Shown here in pieces: positions 1-8,055 of a stretch of DNA of 64,000 nucleotides. Source of the DNA: Chthonomonadales bacterium (GTDB lineage: Bacteria > Armatimonadota > Chthonomonadetes > Chthonomonadales > CAJBBX01). The position numbers and the translations under genes were made by a program. Under the pieces are notes generated by a model that saw only the letters and a program-made list of their open reading frames with translations, was not told the origin of the DNA and did no database searches. The stretch spans positions 124,001-188,000 of the forward strand of contig JADLGO010000013.1 in NCBI GenBank assembly GCA_020849275.1, written 5' to 3'. Position 1 is the first letter of the stretch. Each line of letters starts with the position of its first letter.

Positions 1-1
1 G

Positions 2-367
2 GCGATCCGGCCGGTCGCGCCGCTGAAGCCCGGACTCGACTACCTCTTCCGCGTGCAGCCGACGCCCCTTGCGGCCCCCGAGCCGAACGCACCGCCATCA
101 GGCCTGTCATTCCGCGCGCTGACCGTCGAGGAGCGAGAGCAGGTTCTCTGGGCCCGGGCCCATGCCGCCAGGGCGCCCCTGGCGAGCGTGCTGGTGCTGT
201 ACGGGGCCGGACGCTACGCCGAGGCGCTCGATGCGCTGCGCCACGCTCAGCCCGGCAAGCGGACCGACGCGTGGCGTGCCCGGATCCGGGCGTCGCTCAG
301 CGAGCGAACGCTGGCCGAGCCGCCCCCGGGCGCGCCGGCCCAGGCGGCGCCCCGGCCCTCCCGTTAG
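2..367 (+). CDS. C-terminal end of an unrecognised protein (cut by window edge)
   Basis: An open frame runs from the left edge to the TAG at 365-367 and has strong G/C third-position bias, so I take it as the tail of a gene that starts outside the window rather than a gene starting at the GTG at 53. The visible part reads LKPGLDYLFRVQPTP, then a helical stretch around YGAGRYAEALDALRHAQPG that looks like one TPR-like or tetratricopeptide-style hairpin, then a Pro/Ala-rich tail. The stop overlaps the stop of the convergent glycosyltransferase by 4 bases. Family and function are not recognisable from this piece. Confidence 0.6.
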   Translation, partial: AIRPVAPLKPGLDYLFRVQPTPLAAPEPNAPPSGLSFRALTVEEREQVLWARAHAARAPLASVLVLYGAGRYAEALDALRHAQPGKRTDAWRARIRASLSERTLAEPPPGAPAQAAPRPSR

Positions 368-2172
368 CCGCCCTCCGCCCCGCCCACTCGCAGAAGCACC
401 CACGGGCCCGCTCGGCGCTCCACGCGGACGTCCGGCCTGTCGGCGATTAACTCGGAGGCACGCCGCGAGTCGGTGAGTACGTAGGCCGGTCGATGCGCCG
501 CGAGGAAGCGCTCAACCGGGGCGCGCTCGCCGGTCTCCAGCCAGCCGCCGCCAGGCTCGGCCCCCGGCACCGGCTCGACCCCCGCCACGGGAAGCTCGAA
601 GAAGACGCTGGGGTGCCGGGGACGGCCGATGTAGATGGCGAGCGGCACGCCCTCCCGCGCGCGCCGCGCGGCCGCGCGCGCGACCGTGCGCAGCGGCCGG
701 CTCAACGACACCTCAAACGCAGTGAGCCCCTCGACGACGCTCAGCGCCGTCAGGGCGGTCATCGTGGCGACGAGCGCGCCGATCGCCCACCCACGTCGGC
801 CCAGCCAGGCCAGCGCGCACGCGCCCATCAGCCCCACCGCCACCAGGGCGAGTGCGTGCATGATGTAGGCCTCGACAGGCGGCGGGATCGCGCGGTGAAA
901 TGACTCGGCGCGCGGACCGGAGGCCTCGGCATGGCGGGCCACGTTCGCGCCGAACAGGCCCGCCGCCCCGACGACCGCGGCGAGCGTCGCGCCGGCCCGA
1001 ACCCCGCGGACGCGCCGCGACACCATCGCGGCCACGCCCCACTCGCCGACCAGCAGCGCGACCGCGGGGTACATGGGCAGGAGATAGCTGACGAGCTTGG
1101 ACTTCATGCCGGTGAAGAAGAGGAACACCACGGCCGCCCAAACCTGCGCCATGCGGCGGGCTGACGCTCGCTCCGGCGGGTCGACGGTGACAGGACGCCA
1201 TCGGATCGCCCAGGGCAGGAAGAGGCTCCAGGGAAAGAAGCCTGCCGCCAGGGCCGGGACGTAGTACCAGACCGGCGCGGCGTGGTCGAAGTCGGTGGCG
1301 TTGAGCAGCTTCACGTGGTGCAGCCAGAAGAACTCGTGCCAGAAGGAGGGGCCGTGGTCGCGCCAGGCCAGCAGAAACCAGGGGAGGATGATTGCCGCCA
1401 TCAGCAGCGCCCCGAGCAGGGGCCTCGTCTCGGCCAGGCGCCGCGCGATCGCCCGGGCACGGAGGCGTTCGTCCCAGGCGATGAAGACCGGCACGATCAG
1501 CAAGGGCAGCAGCCCCGGCACGCTCTTGGCGAGGAAGGCCAGCGCGCAGGATGCCCAGAACACCCAGTACCAGCGCTTGCCGCGGCCGGCGCCCGCGCGG
1601 TAGCCCTCGTAGAAGGCCAGCATCGCCGCGCCGACCCAGAGGCTCTGGTGGATGTCCATGGTCATCTGGCGCGCCGTGCCCAGATACATCGGGCTGAGTG
1701 CCAGCATCGCGCTCGCCAGCATCCCCGCCCATCGGCCGAAGTACCGGCGGCCGAACCACCAGATGATCATCACCAGGCCGGCGGCGGCCAGCGCGACCGG
1801 AATCCGGGCAGCGAACGGCGTCACGCCGAGCAGCCGGAACGCCATGACGTCGAGCCACAGCGCGAGCGGCGGCTTGTCGAAGAACGGCACCGTGTTCACG
1901 CGCGCCGTGACGTAGTCGTGGCGGGCCAGCATCTCGCGGGCGGCCTGCACGTAGAGGCCTTCGTTGAAGTCGAAGAGACCCACGGCGCCCAGGCGCGCCA
2001 GAAAGCACAGGGAGCATAGGGCGGCGATCGGGAGCCAGTCCAGCCGGCCGTCGCGCCACGCGGCGGCGATGCGGGCGGCTGGCGGAAGGGCTTCTGGCGT
2101 CGGCGGTGGAGCTCCGGAGCCCCCGGGTGGCTCCAACGAGGCGGCCCCGCTGGGCCGCCGGGGGTTGCGCAT
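364..2172 (-). CDS. GT39/ArnT-like membrane glycosyltransferase
   Basis: This 602-aa polytopic membrane protein belongs to the dolichyl-phosphate-mannose mannosyltransferase / ArnT (GT39, PMT_2) group, which moves a sugar from a polyprenyl-phosphate donor to a lipid or protein acceptor on the outer face of the inner membrane. After a Pro-rich cytoplasmic N-terminus comes the first extracytoplasmic loop with the acidic motif FDFNEGLY and then PFFDKPPLALW, both typical of the family, followed by about ten hydrophobic segments and a C-terminal soluble domain of roughly 130 residues. The ATG at 2172 is preferred over the upstream in-frame start at 2238 because AAGGA lies six bases before it. The acceptor cannot be told from sequence. 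Confidence 0.9.
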   Translation of the reverse strand: MRNPRRPSGAASLEPPGGSGAPPPTPEALPPAARIAAAWRDGRLDWLPIAALCSLCFLARLGAVGLFDFNEGLYVQAAREMLARHDYVTARVNTVPFFDKPPLALWLDVMAFRLLGVTPFAARIPVALAAAGLVMIIWWFGRRYFGRWAGMLASAMLALSPMYLGTARQMTMDIHQSLWVGAAMLAFYEGYRAGAGRGKRWYWVFWASCALAFLAKSVPGLLPLLIVPVFIAWDERLRARAIARRLAETRPLLGALLMAAIILPWFLLAWRDHGPSFWHEFFWLHHVKLLNATDFDHAAPVWYYVPALAAGFFPWSLFLPWAIRWRPVTVDPPERASARRMAQVWAAVVFLFFTGMKSKLVSYLLPMYPAVALLVGEWGVAAMVSRRVRGVRAGATLAAVVGAAGLFGANVARHAEASGPRAESFHRAIPPPVEAYIMHALALVAVGLMGACALAWLGRRGWAIGALVATMTALTALSVVEGLTAFEVSLSRPLRTVARAAARRAREGVPLAIYIGRPRHPSVFFELPVAGVEPVPGAEPGGGWLETGERAPVERFLAAHRPAYVLTDSRRASELIADRPDVRVERRAGPWVLLRVGGAEGG

Positions 2173-2231
2173 GGCGTATCCTTCTTGCCCGCCGGCAGGG
2201 CCGAGCGGCCGGCGCTCGATGCCGGCCCTCC

Positions 2232-2499
2232 GCCACATTCTACCTGTCCGGGCGCCTTTCGGTCGGCTGGCTCACGCGGCGCCCGACGCGCGAGGCCCTC
2301 CTGTTCGACCCCCAGTGGTCCGCGCCGAAGGGGGTGACGGAGGCGCCTGGGTACGCCGAGCCGATCGACGAGCGCTGCCTGGTCAGCTCGGACGGCGACC
2401 TTCTGGGGGCGGTTGGTGGACGAGGGCGGCCTCCCGGTCTTCGGCGCGCGCCTCTCGGACACGCACGTGCTGGGCTCGCCGACCGTCGGTACCCCTTGA
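2232..2499 (+). pseudogene. Decayed, frameshifted gene remnant
   Basis: Two adjacent frames together look like one former coding sequence. The first reads through WLTRRPTREALLFDPQW and DERCLVSSDGDLL with nearly every third codon base G or C. The same quality of coding then continues one frame over as LVDEGGLPVFGARLSDTHV and ends with TGA at 2497-2499. Removing one G from the run of five at 2405-2409 would join them. No start codon with a ribosome binding site is visible, so the 5' part also seems lost. I do not recognise the family. The remnant fills most of the gap between the glycosyltransferase start and the prepilin promoter. Confidence 0.4.
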
Positions 2500-2524
2500 C
2501 GAACTCGCACGCCCGTCCTATACT
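2496..2524 (+). promoter_or_regulatory. Near-consensus housekeeping promoter for prepilin module A
   Basis: TTGACG at 2496-2501 and TATACT at 2519-2524 are separated by exactly 17 bases, a textbook sigma-70-type promoter. Transcription would begin near 2531, leaving about 175 bases of untranslated leader before the prepilin start at 2708. Confidence 0.75.
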
Positions 2525-2707
2525 GTCCGTAAGGCGGCACAGGGCTCGTCGCGCCCGACCGCTTGGTTGCGTGGGGTGCGCGATGCTGGCGCGCGTGACC
2601 AGCCGCTGCCGGAATCGGGAGGAAAGGAGGGCATCAGGTCGAATCGGAGCCCGTGACGTAGGGATTTCGTTGTGGCCACACAGCGTCCGATGAAGGGAGC
2701 TAAGTGA

Positions 2708-3496
2708 ATGCGACGCATAGGCTTCACCCTGATCGAGTTACTCGTCGTCATCGCGATTATCGCCATTCTTGCCGCGATCCTGTTCCCGGTGTTCGCCCAG
2801 GCCCGGGAGAAGGCACGGCAGACTGCCTGCCTCTCCAACAACAAGCAGCTCGGCCTCGCCTTCCGGATGTACGCGCAGGACAACGACGAGCGCAACGTGA
2901 TGGCCTGGATCGGCCGCTTCGTGAACAAGTTCGGCCAGGGCCCCGGCCGGGCCTGGTGGCAGTATGGCATCCAGCCGTACACCAAGAACGTCGACATCTT
3001 CGCCTGTCCGGACGTCGGCAATCCCGCCTTCTGGGGTGAGAAGACCGAGTCCACCATCCCGACCGACTCGAGCTACCGCTATGAGAGCGGCATCGGCCTG
3101 AACTGGTACACGTTCCAGTGGACCGACGCCGGCGAGTGGGGCATGGCCCCTGGCAACGGTCCCGGCGCGAACGCGTTCGGCGGCCTGGCCGACGGCGAGG
3201 TGCAGCAGCCCGCAGAGCGCATTGTCCTGCTGGAGACGGGCAACGCCGTGGTGGGCGGCCCGAACCCGGGCCTGGCGGCCTGCTGCGGCATGGTCACCAC
3301 CTATGACGACTGGCGGACCGGCCGCGAGTACACGGCGTACGGCGGCTACTTCGGTCGCGCCCGCCACAGCGAGACGATGAATCTCGCGCTTTACGACGGG
3401 CACGCCAAGGCGTTCCGCATGAACCAGATCCCGGAGGCCTACTTCGACGTCGGCGACTGCGCGCAGCGCGCCGATCTCTGCTGGTCGTGGCGGTAG
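2708..3496 (+). CDS. DUF1559-type prepilin-like protein (module A)
   Basis: A 262-aa pseudopilin-like protein. Residues 3-20 carry the prepilin peptidase site and hydrophobic helix ([19 protein letters not shown]), so it should be cut after the Gly, N-methylated and anchored or assembled by a type II secretion or type IV pilus-like machine. The helix continues into [13 protein letters not shown] and [18 protein letters not shown], the signature of the large DUF1559 group known from Planctomycetes, Verrucomicrobia and Armatimonadota. The C-terminal H-x9-DG motif is intact (His then YDGH near residue 228). GGGAG lies upstream of the ATG. It heads a unit with two tiny membrane proteins. The role of this family is not established; a surface or glycan-related role is inference from context. 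Confidence 0.95.
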   Translation: MRRIGFTLIELLVVIAIIAILAAILFPVFAQAREKARQTACLSNNKQLGLAFRMYAQDNDERNVMAWIGRFVNKFGQGPGRAWWQYGIQPYTKNVDIFACPDVGNPAFWGEKTESTIPTDSSYRYESGIGLNWYTFQWTDAGEWGMAPGNGPGANAFGGLADGEVQQPAERIVLLETGNAVVGGPNPGLAACCGMVTTYDDWRTGREYTAYGGYFGRARHSETMNLALYDGHAKAFRMNQIPEAYFDVGDCAQRADLCWSWR

Positions 3497-3616
3497 CCCT
3501 GTCGGCGCTCCTCGACGCCCCGGAGTCGCGCAACGGGTGACGCGGCGCGCCTTCGGGGAGCATCCTGACGTCGCCGGGGGCGGCCACCCGCTCCCCGGCG
3601 ACGCGGAGGTAACCGC

Positions 3617-3829
3617 ATGAAGGCCGAGGTGAACACTCCTCTGGCTGTCGCGCTCATCGTCGTCGTGGTCCTGGTCGCCGGCTTCTTCCTCTGGCGCTCA
3701 CAGCAGCAGCGAAACGTGGCGCCTGTCAGCGTGGGGGGCGTTCCTCTCGTGCCGACGGAGGCGAGGCCCGGCGCGGACGCGATGTCCAAGCTCTGGCAGA
3801 GCGGCGTGCAGCCGCCGAAGAAACAGTAG
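3617..3829 (+). CDS. 70-aa single-pass membrane protein, prepilin partner (module A)
   Basis: A very small protein with a short N-terminus (MKAEVNTP), one transmembrane helix at about residues 9-26 (rich in Val and Leu, ending in FFLW), and a hydrophilic tail. GGAGGTAA precedes the ATG at a good distance. It lies 120 bases after the prepilin and 12 bases before a second protein of the same design. The layout matches the small proteins at 14227-14430 and 42678-42977, also next to prepilins. It has no cleavable signal or lipobox, so the tail is probably outside the cytoplasmic membrane or in the cytoplasm depending on orientation. No known function. Confidence 0.75.
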   Translation: MKAEVNTPLAVALIVVVVLVAGFFLWRSQQQRNVAPVSVGGVPLVPTEARPGADAMSKLWQSGVQPPKKQ

Positions 3830-3841
3830 GGGCAGGGAACC

Positions 3842-4132
3842 GTGCAAAAGAACGTCAACCCCGTCGTGGCGGTCCTCGCGATCGTCGTGATCCTGGGCGT
3901 GGTGGCTTTCTGCTACACGTTCGTGTTCAGCGGGAAGATCACCGGGCAGGTAGGGCCGCCAGAGTCCGTTAAGGGCCTTCCCTTCACTGGAGGCAGCCCA
4001 ACGCCACCTCCCGGTGGTGGGATGGCCATGCCGCCGAAGGACGGCCCGCCGAAGGGCGGCCCCGCGACGTCCTCGACGCGTGGACCCGATGCGGCTGAGC
4101 CCGCGGCTCCCGCGAAGGTCGCCCCGAAGTAA
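3842..4132 (+). CDS. 96-aa single-pass membrane protein with Pro/Gly-rich tail (module A)
   Basis: A GTG-started small protein preceded by CAGGGA. The N-terminus VQKNVNPVVAV leads directly into one transmembrane helix (about residues 6-28, ending AFCYTFVF), followed by a roughly 65-residue tail rich in Pro, Gly and Lys with repeated PPKDGPPKGGP-like sequence. It resembles its upstream neighbour and the partner proteins of prepilin modules B and D, especially in the N-P/V-V-V helix start. Such a disordered tail could bind a partner or span the peptidoglycan. Function unknown. Confidence 0.75.
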   Translation: MQKNVNPVVAVLAIVVILGVVAFCYTFVFSGKITGQVGPPESVKGLPFTGGSPTPPPGGGMAMPPKDGPPKGGPATSSTRGPDAAEPAAPAKVAPK

Positions 4133-4135
4133 CGG

Positions 4136-4164
4136 CGGCGGCCGGGCCGTACACGCGGCCGCCG
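4136..4164. terminator. Hairpin between convergent units
   Basis: CGGCGGCCG at 4136-4144 pairs perfectly with CGGCCGCCG at 4156-4164 around an 11-base loop. It lies 3 bases after the plus-strand module A and about 50 bases beyond the stop of the convergent GH116 gene, so it could serve both. There is no T-run. Confidence 0.5.
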
Positions 4165-4215
4165 CTGCGCGGCCCGGGACCGCCCGGCCGTGACGTCGGG
4201 CGGCCGGTGCGTCAG

Positions 4216-7200
4216 TCAGGTCAACTCGACCTTGAGCGACTGGCCCCGGCCCAGCAGGATCGGTGTGTCGAAAGCCAGCACGAGCGTCTCGCCCTCCCGT
4301 GTGGCCGTCGCTGGCGCCGTCTTGCCTCCCACCGAGGCCCGCGCCTTCTCGGCCCCCGCCGGAGCCGAGAGCGCCAGCCGCCGGATGGTGATCTCTCCCT
4401 CCTCCACCGCGATCTCGTCTTGCTGCGCGGTGCCCTGGCGCTCCTGGCGGACGCTGCCCCAGGCCCGCGGGCCACAGAAGAAGGAGCGGAAGCTCTCCGG
4501 CGTGTAGCGCGGGCCGAGCCGGAGCTCGCCGGTTGGCGAGTCATAGAGCCAGCCGGAGAGCGCGAGCAGCAGCGACCACGAGGACATCGCGCGGGCGTAG
4601 TGTCCGCCGCACTCCACCTCGTTCCACGGATTGCGCGGGATCGGGGGACGCGGGATGCCGTCGTAGCGGTCGCGCGCGCCCTTGACGATGGCGAATCCCT
4701 CGTCCACGAGGCCCTCGTAGACCATATGTGCGGCCACCTGGTACTCGATGCCCGTCCAGACCTCGTCGGAGTAGAGCATCACATGTGGGGGGCGGCCACC
4801 CTTCGGCCAGGTGCAGATGATCAGGCCCTTGTCCCTGGCGCCGGCGAACGCGCGCGGCATATGGCGCCAGTCGGTCAGGTCGGGGATCCAGTTGTAGCGG
4901 AAGATGGAACGCAGCGACGAGACCACCATCTCGCGCGGGAAGAGATGGCCCAGGCCGAGCTGGTGCGCCCACCACTGCCCGATCATCTGGTCGCTCATGC
5001 AGCCCGGGCCCACCTCGCCGGGCAGCTTCTCGTAGCCCGGCAGGTGCTGCTGAAAGTACTCGCCGTTCCAGCAGAGCTCGATCAGCCGCTTCTGGCCCTT
5101 CTCAAAGATCCCGTGGTACCGGGCGGCCGTCGCGTCGTCGCCCATGCGGCGCGCCCATTCCTCGCCTGCGCGGAGCGCGGCCAGGTAGTAGCCGCTGATG
5201 AAGGTGGTCACCCCGTGGAGCGCCTCGTCGTAGGTGTTCCACTGGTCATCCTCGAGGACGCCGTTGGGCTCGCCGCCGGAGGTGGCCGCGTCGCGCTGCG
5301 CCAGGTAATCGACGGCCCGCTTCACGCTCGGCCAGTACTCCTTCAGGAAGCCGTCGTCCGGCGCCGTGAGCGCCTCGCGGTAGGCCTTGAGGACGCAGGA
5401 GGCATGGCCGTCGGCGAACGGCTGCTCGCCCGTCGGCCGGGGGGGCGAGGGAACCTCGGTCCGGTTGTTGATGCCGCCATCGGGGCGCTGCTGGTGCTTG
5501 TAGTCGATGCGTCGCATCTCGCGCTCCAGCCCCGGGAATAGGCGCGAGAGCGTCTGCTCGTAGCCCCACACGTGGGTGCACGTCGGCTGGCAGCACCCGT
5601 TTGACCCCTCCCAGCCGTAGATGTCGCCGTTCCCGATGCGGAAGACAACGCCGGCGTGGCGGATGATGGCGGCCTGTGAGCTCAGACAGTCGGTGAGCCA
5701 GTAGGGCAGCGTCGTGTCGTAGAGCGCCTTGCGGAAGCGCTCCGTCTTCTCGCGCATGGCGCCGAGGGATCCGACGGATTCGCGCACCACGGCGCGCACG
5801 TCGGGCCAGAGCCCGGCATAGTGCGTGTCCATCTTCACTCCGGCGCGGTTGTAGTAGTTCGGGTAGCGCCAGGCGAGTAGGAAGGGCACCTCGACCGTCT
5901 GGCCGGGCTCCACCTGCACGCGCGCGGCGACGGCCCCTCCCACGGTGGTTCCGGGCGGCGTGGGCCCCGGCGCGGCGGCCTGCTCCGCGAAAGCGCCGTT
6001 CTCGGCGAACTCGCGCCAGGCCTCCCCCAGGTCAGCCACGGCCGGGCGCGCCGTCGCGCCACGCTGCAGCGCCATCAGCGCGATCTCGCCGAAGCCCGGG
6101 GCGGCCCTCGGCACGCCGGCAGGCGGCGTGTAGCGCGCGCCCACCAGCGAGCACACGGCCGCGTAGGCGCGCTGGCGGGCCCCCACGAGCACGGCTTGCT
6201 CCGGGTGGAGCACCTGCCCGAGCGCGAGCACCACGCGCCCCTTGCCGAGCGGCCTGGTGACGAGCCGCAGCCCGCCGGGGCCCACGGACTCGGAGGCGCC
6301 CGGGACGGGCTTGAGGCCGATGTAGGGCGAGGCGGTGTCGCCCGCCGCGGCGGGCCGCACGTCAGTGAAGCGCGCGGCCAGCAACTCGTCGAGCAACTCG
6401 AGCACGGCGCGGTCGCCCGCAAGATCGCCGAACTCGATCTGGTCGACGTTGATGTGCCCCCAGCCGCCCTGGCGCTCGTCCACGATCTCGATGCGAGCCG
6501 TGCGCCCACGCAGGTCGCGCACGTCCCACTGCGCCGGCAGCAGGCGCTCCTCGTCGCGCCCGGACGTGGCCCGCACCGGCCGGCCGTCCACGATCAGCCG
6601 GATCTGTGTGCCGGCCGTGGAGCCACCGCCCACGAGGAAGCGGATATGGTTGCGCTCGATGGTGAAGGGCTTGCTGACCATGCGACCGGTGGCGTCGTCG
6701 CCGCCTCGGAAGGAGTTGACCAGCCCCTTGCCGCGGAAGCCGGACACGCTCTGCTGGCCGCTCAGCGTACCCGGGGCCGGTGAGTCGCCGAAGGCCGTGC
6801 CCTCCACGCTCCAGCCGGGGTAGCCGTTCTCGAAGTCCTCGAAGAGGATGTCCTCCGGCACCTGCGCGGCGCTGGCGTCGCCGCCGTGGGCCACGTTCGC
6901 GTAGCCGCGCAGCAACGGGACGCTGCGCCCGGCGAAGAGCAGCGTGGCGCCGGCCCGCACGGCGGCGCGGGCCGCCCGAAGCGTATCGGCGGTGAGGTCC
7001 GCCGCGGGGTCCTCAAGCCAGACGACCGTGTGCGCGGCGTCCTCAAGCTGCTCTGCGGCGGGCAGACTGGAGACCTGCTCGAGGGCGAGCAGGGCCGGCC
7101 GGTCGGGATAGGAGGCGTTCAGCGAGCCGACCGGGATACTCGTGAAGAGGCGCACGGGGCGGTCGAGCGCGGCGGGCTCGCCGGGCGTTGCGTCCATCAC

Positions 7201-7926
7201 GAGGCCGCGCGCGATGCCCTCGGCGTGGGGCTCGTTGCGGTTGCCGCCGAAGTTGGGGTGGCGATCCCCCTGGATATCGCCGAAGGCGTCGTAGCCCACG
7301 GGGTTCTGGAGGAACGCGGCCAGGGAGACCGCCTGCCGGCGGGCGGTGGGGTTGTGCACCTGGAAGGCAAAGACCGCGACCGGCATCGACGAGAGCCGCT
7401 CGTCGAGCGGCGCGAACGGGGAGAAGGCGGTCATCGACAGGTTCACGGGCAGGTCGGCGTCGGCGAATCGGAGGGTGGCGAGTGGGTACTCGCCGGTCAT
7501 CTCGATGCCGAGCACGCGCGGTGCGTCCGGCCCTCCGGCCGTCTGGAGTATCTTCGCCGTGTCGCCGACACGCACACCGAAGAAGCATGGCACCTCCCCG
7601 TCGCGCAGCGTGTTGAAGAGCTGCCATGTGGTGAGGCGGCCATCCGCGCCGATCTCGATGTTGCCCGTTCCAATCCCGCCGAGGTGCATCCGGGCGTCGG
7701 TGTGCAGGTCGGAGCGGTAGCGGCGCGGCGGCGCGGGCCTGTGCAGGTCGGCCTTCCACCGGGCCAGGCCCTCGGCGGGCGCCTGAGCGGCCACCCAGTC
7801 CGCCCAGGAGGGCGCGCCCAGCATCGCGCCGGCCGTGCCCGTTCCGACGAGCGTGATGAAGTGGCGGCGGCTCACGCCGTCTGGCTTCGGGGCGCATCCT
7901 CCGGCGCAATCGCAATCGCGGGGCAT
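4216..7926 (-). CDS. GH116-family beta-glycosidase (GBA2-like) with Tat signal and inserted sandwich domain
   Basis: A 1236-aa enzyme of the GBA2/GH116 family (retaining beta-glucosidase, beta-xylosidase or related). The start at 7926 has GGAGGTGA seven bases upstream. Residues 19-40 form a twin-arginine signal (SRRHF then a Gly/Ala-rich hydrophobic stretch), so it is exported folded. The N-terminal beta-sandwich has GGIGTGNIEIG near residue 84 as in GBA2_N. The (alpha/alpha)6 catalytic domain has GWEGSNGCCQPTCTHVWGYE at about 771-790 and the acid/base region NTYDEALHG near 897. Residues about 365-500 are an extra beta-sandwich (FENGYPGW to INVDQIEF) not present in the archetypal enzyme. It is the last gene of the LacI-led unit, 129 bases after its neighbour. 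Confidence 0.93.
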   Translation of the reverse strand: MPRDCDCAGGCAPKPDGVSRRHFITLVGTGTAGAMLGAPSWADWVAAQAPAEGLARWKADLHRPAPPRRYRSDLHTDARMHLGGIGTGNIEIGADGRLTTWQLFNTLRDGEVPCFFGVRVGDTAKILQTAGGPDAPRVLGIEMTGEYPLATLRFADADLPVNLSMTAFSPFAPLDERLSSMPVAVFAFQVHNPTARRQAVSLAAFLQNPVGYDAFGDIQGDRHPNFGGNRNEPHAEGIARGLVMDATPGEPAALDRPVRLFTSIPVGSLNASYPDRPALLALEQVSSLPAAEQLEDAAHTVVWLEDPAADLTADTLRAARAAVRAGATLLFAGRSVPLLRGYANVAHGGDASAAQVPEDILFEDFENGYPGWSVEGTAFGDSPAPGTLSGQQSVSGFRGKGLVNSFRGGDDATGRMVSKPFTIERNHIRFLVGGGSTAGTQIRLIVDGRPVRATSGRDEERLLPAQWDVRDLRGRTARIEIVDERQGGWGHINVDQIEFGDLAGDRAVLELLDELLAARFTDVRPAAAGDTASPYIGLKPVPGASESVGPGGLRLVTRPLGKGRVVLALGQVLHPEQAVLVGARQRAYAAVCSLVGARYTPPAGVPRAAPGFGEIALMALQRGATARPAVADLGEAWREFAENGAFAEQAAAPGPTPPGTTVGGAVAARVQVEPGQTVEVPFLLAWRYPNYYNRAGVKMDTHYAGLWPDVRAVVRESVGSLGAMREKTERFRKALYDTTLPYWLTDCLSSQAAIIRHAGVVFRIGNGDIYGWEGSNGCCQPTCTHVWGYEQTLSRLFPGLEREMRRIDYKHQQRPDGGINNRTEVPSPPRPTGEQPFADGHASCVLKAYREALTAPDDGFLKEYWPSVKRAVDYLAQRDAATSGGEPNGVLEDDQWNTYDEALHGVTTFISGYYLAALRAGEEWARRMGDDATAARYHGIFEKGQKRLIELCWNGEYFQQHLPGYEKLPGEVGPGCMSDQMIGQWWAHQLGLGHLFPREMVVSSLRSIFRYNWIPDLTDWRHMPRAFAGARDKGLIICTWPKGGRPPHVMLYSDEVWTGIEYQVAAHMVYEGLVDEGFAIVKGARDRYDGIPRPPIPRNPWNEVECGGHYARAMSSWSLLLALSGWLYDSPTGELRLGPRYTPESFRSFFCGPRAWGSVRQERQGTAQQDEIAVEEGEITIRRLALSAPAGAEKARASVGGKTAPATATREGETLVLAFDTPILLGRGQSLKVELT

Positions 7927-8055
7927 CGGGTCACCTCCGGGGCGGGGTACGGATCGCATCCGAGTTCGGCGGCCATGCGCGCTCATCCTGCCGCCGAGCG
8001 CGACGGCAGAGCGCGCGGCAAGCGCCGACCGGCGTGCTCGCCCTGGCCTGCCCGG

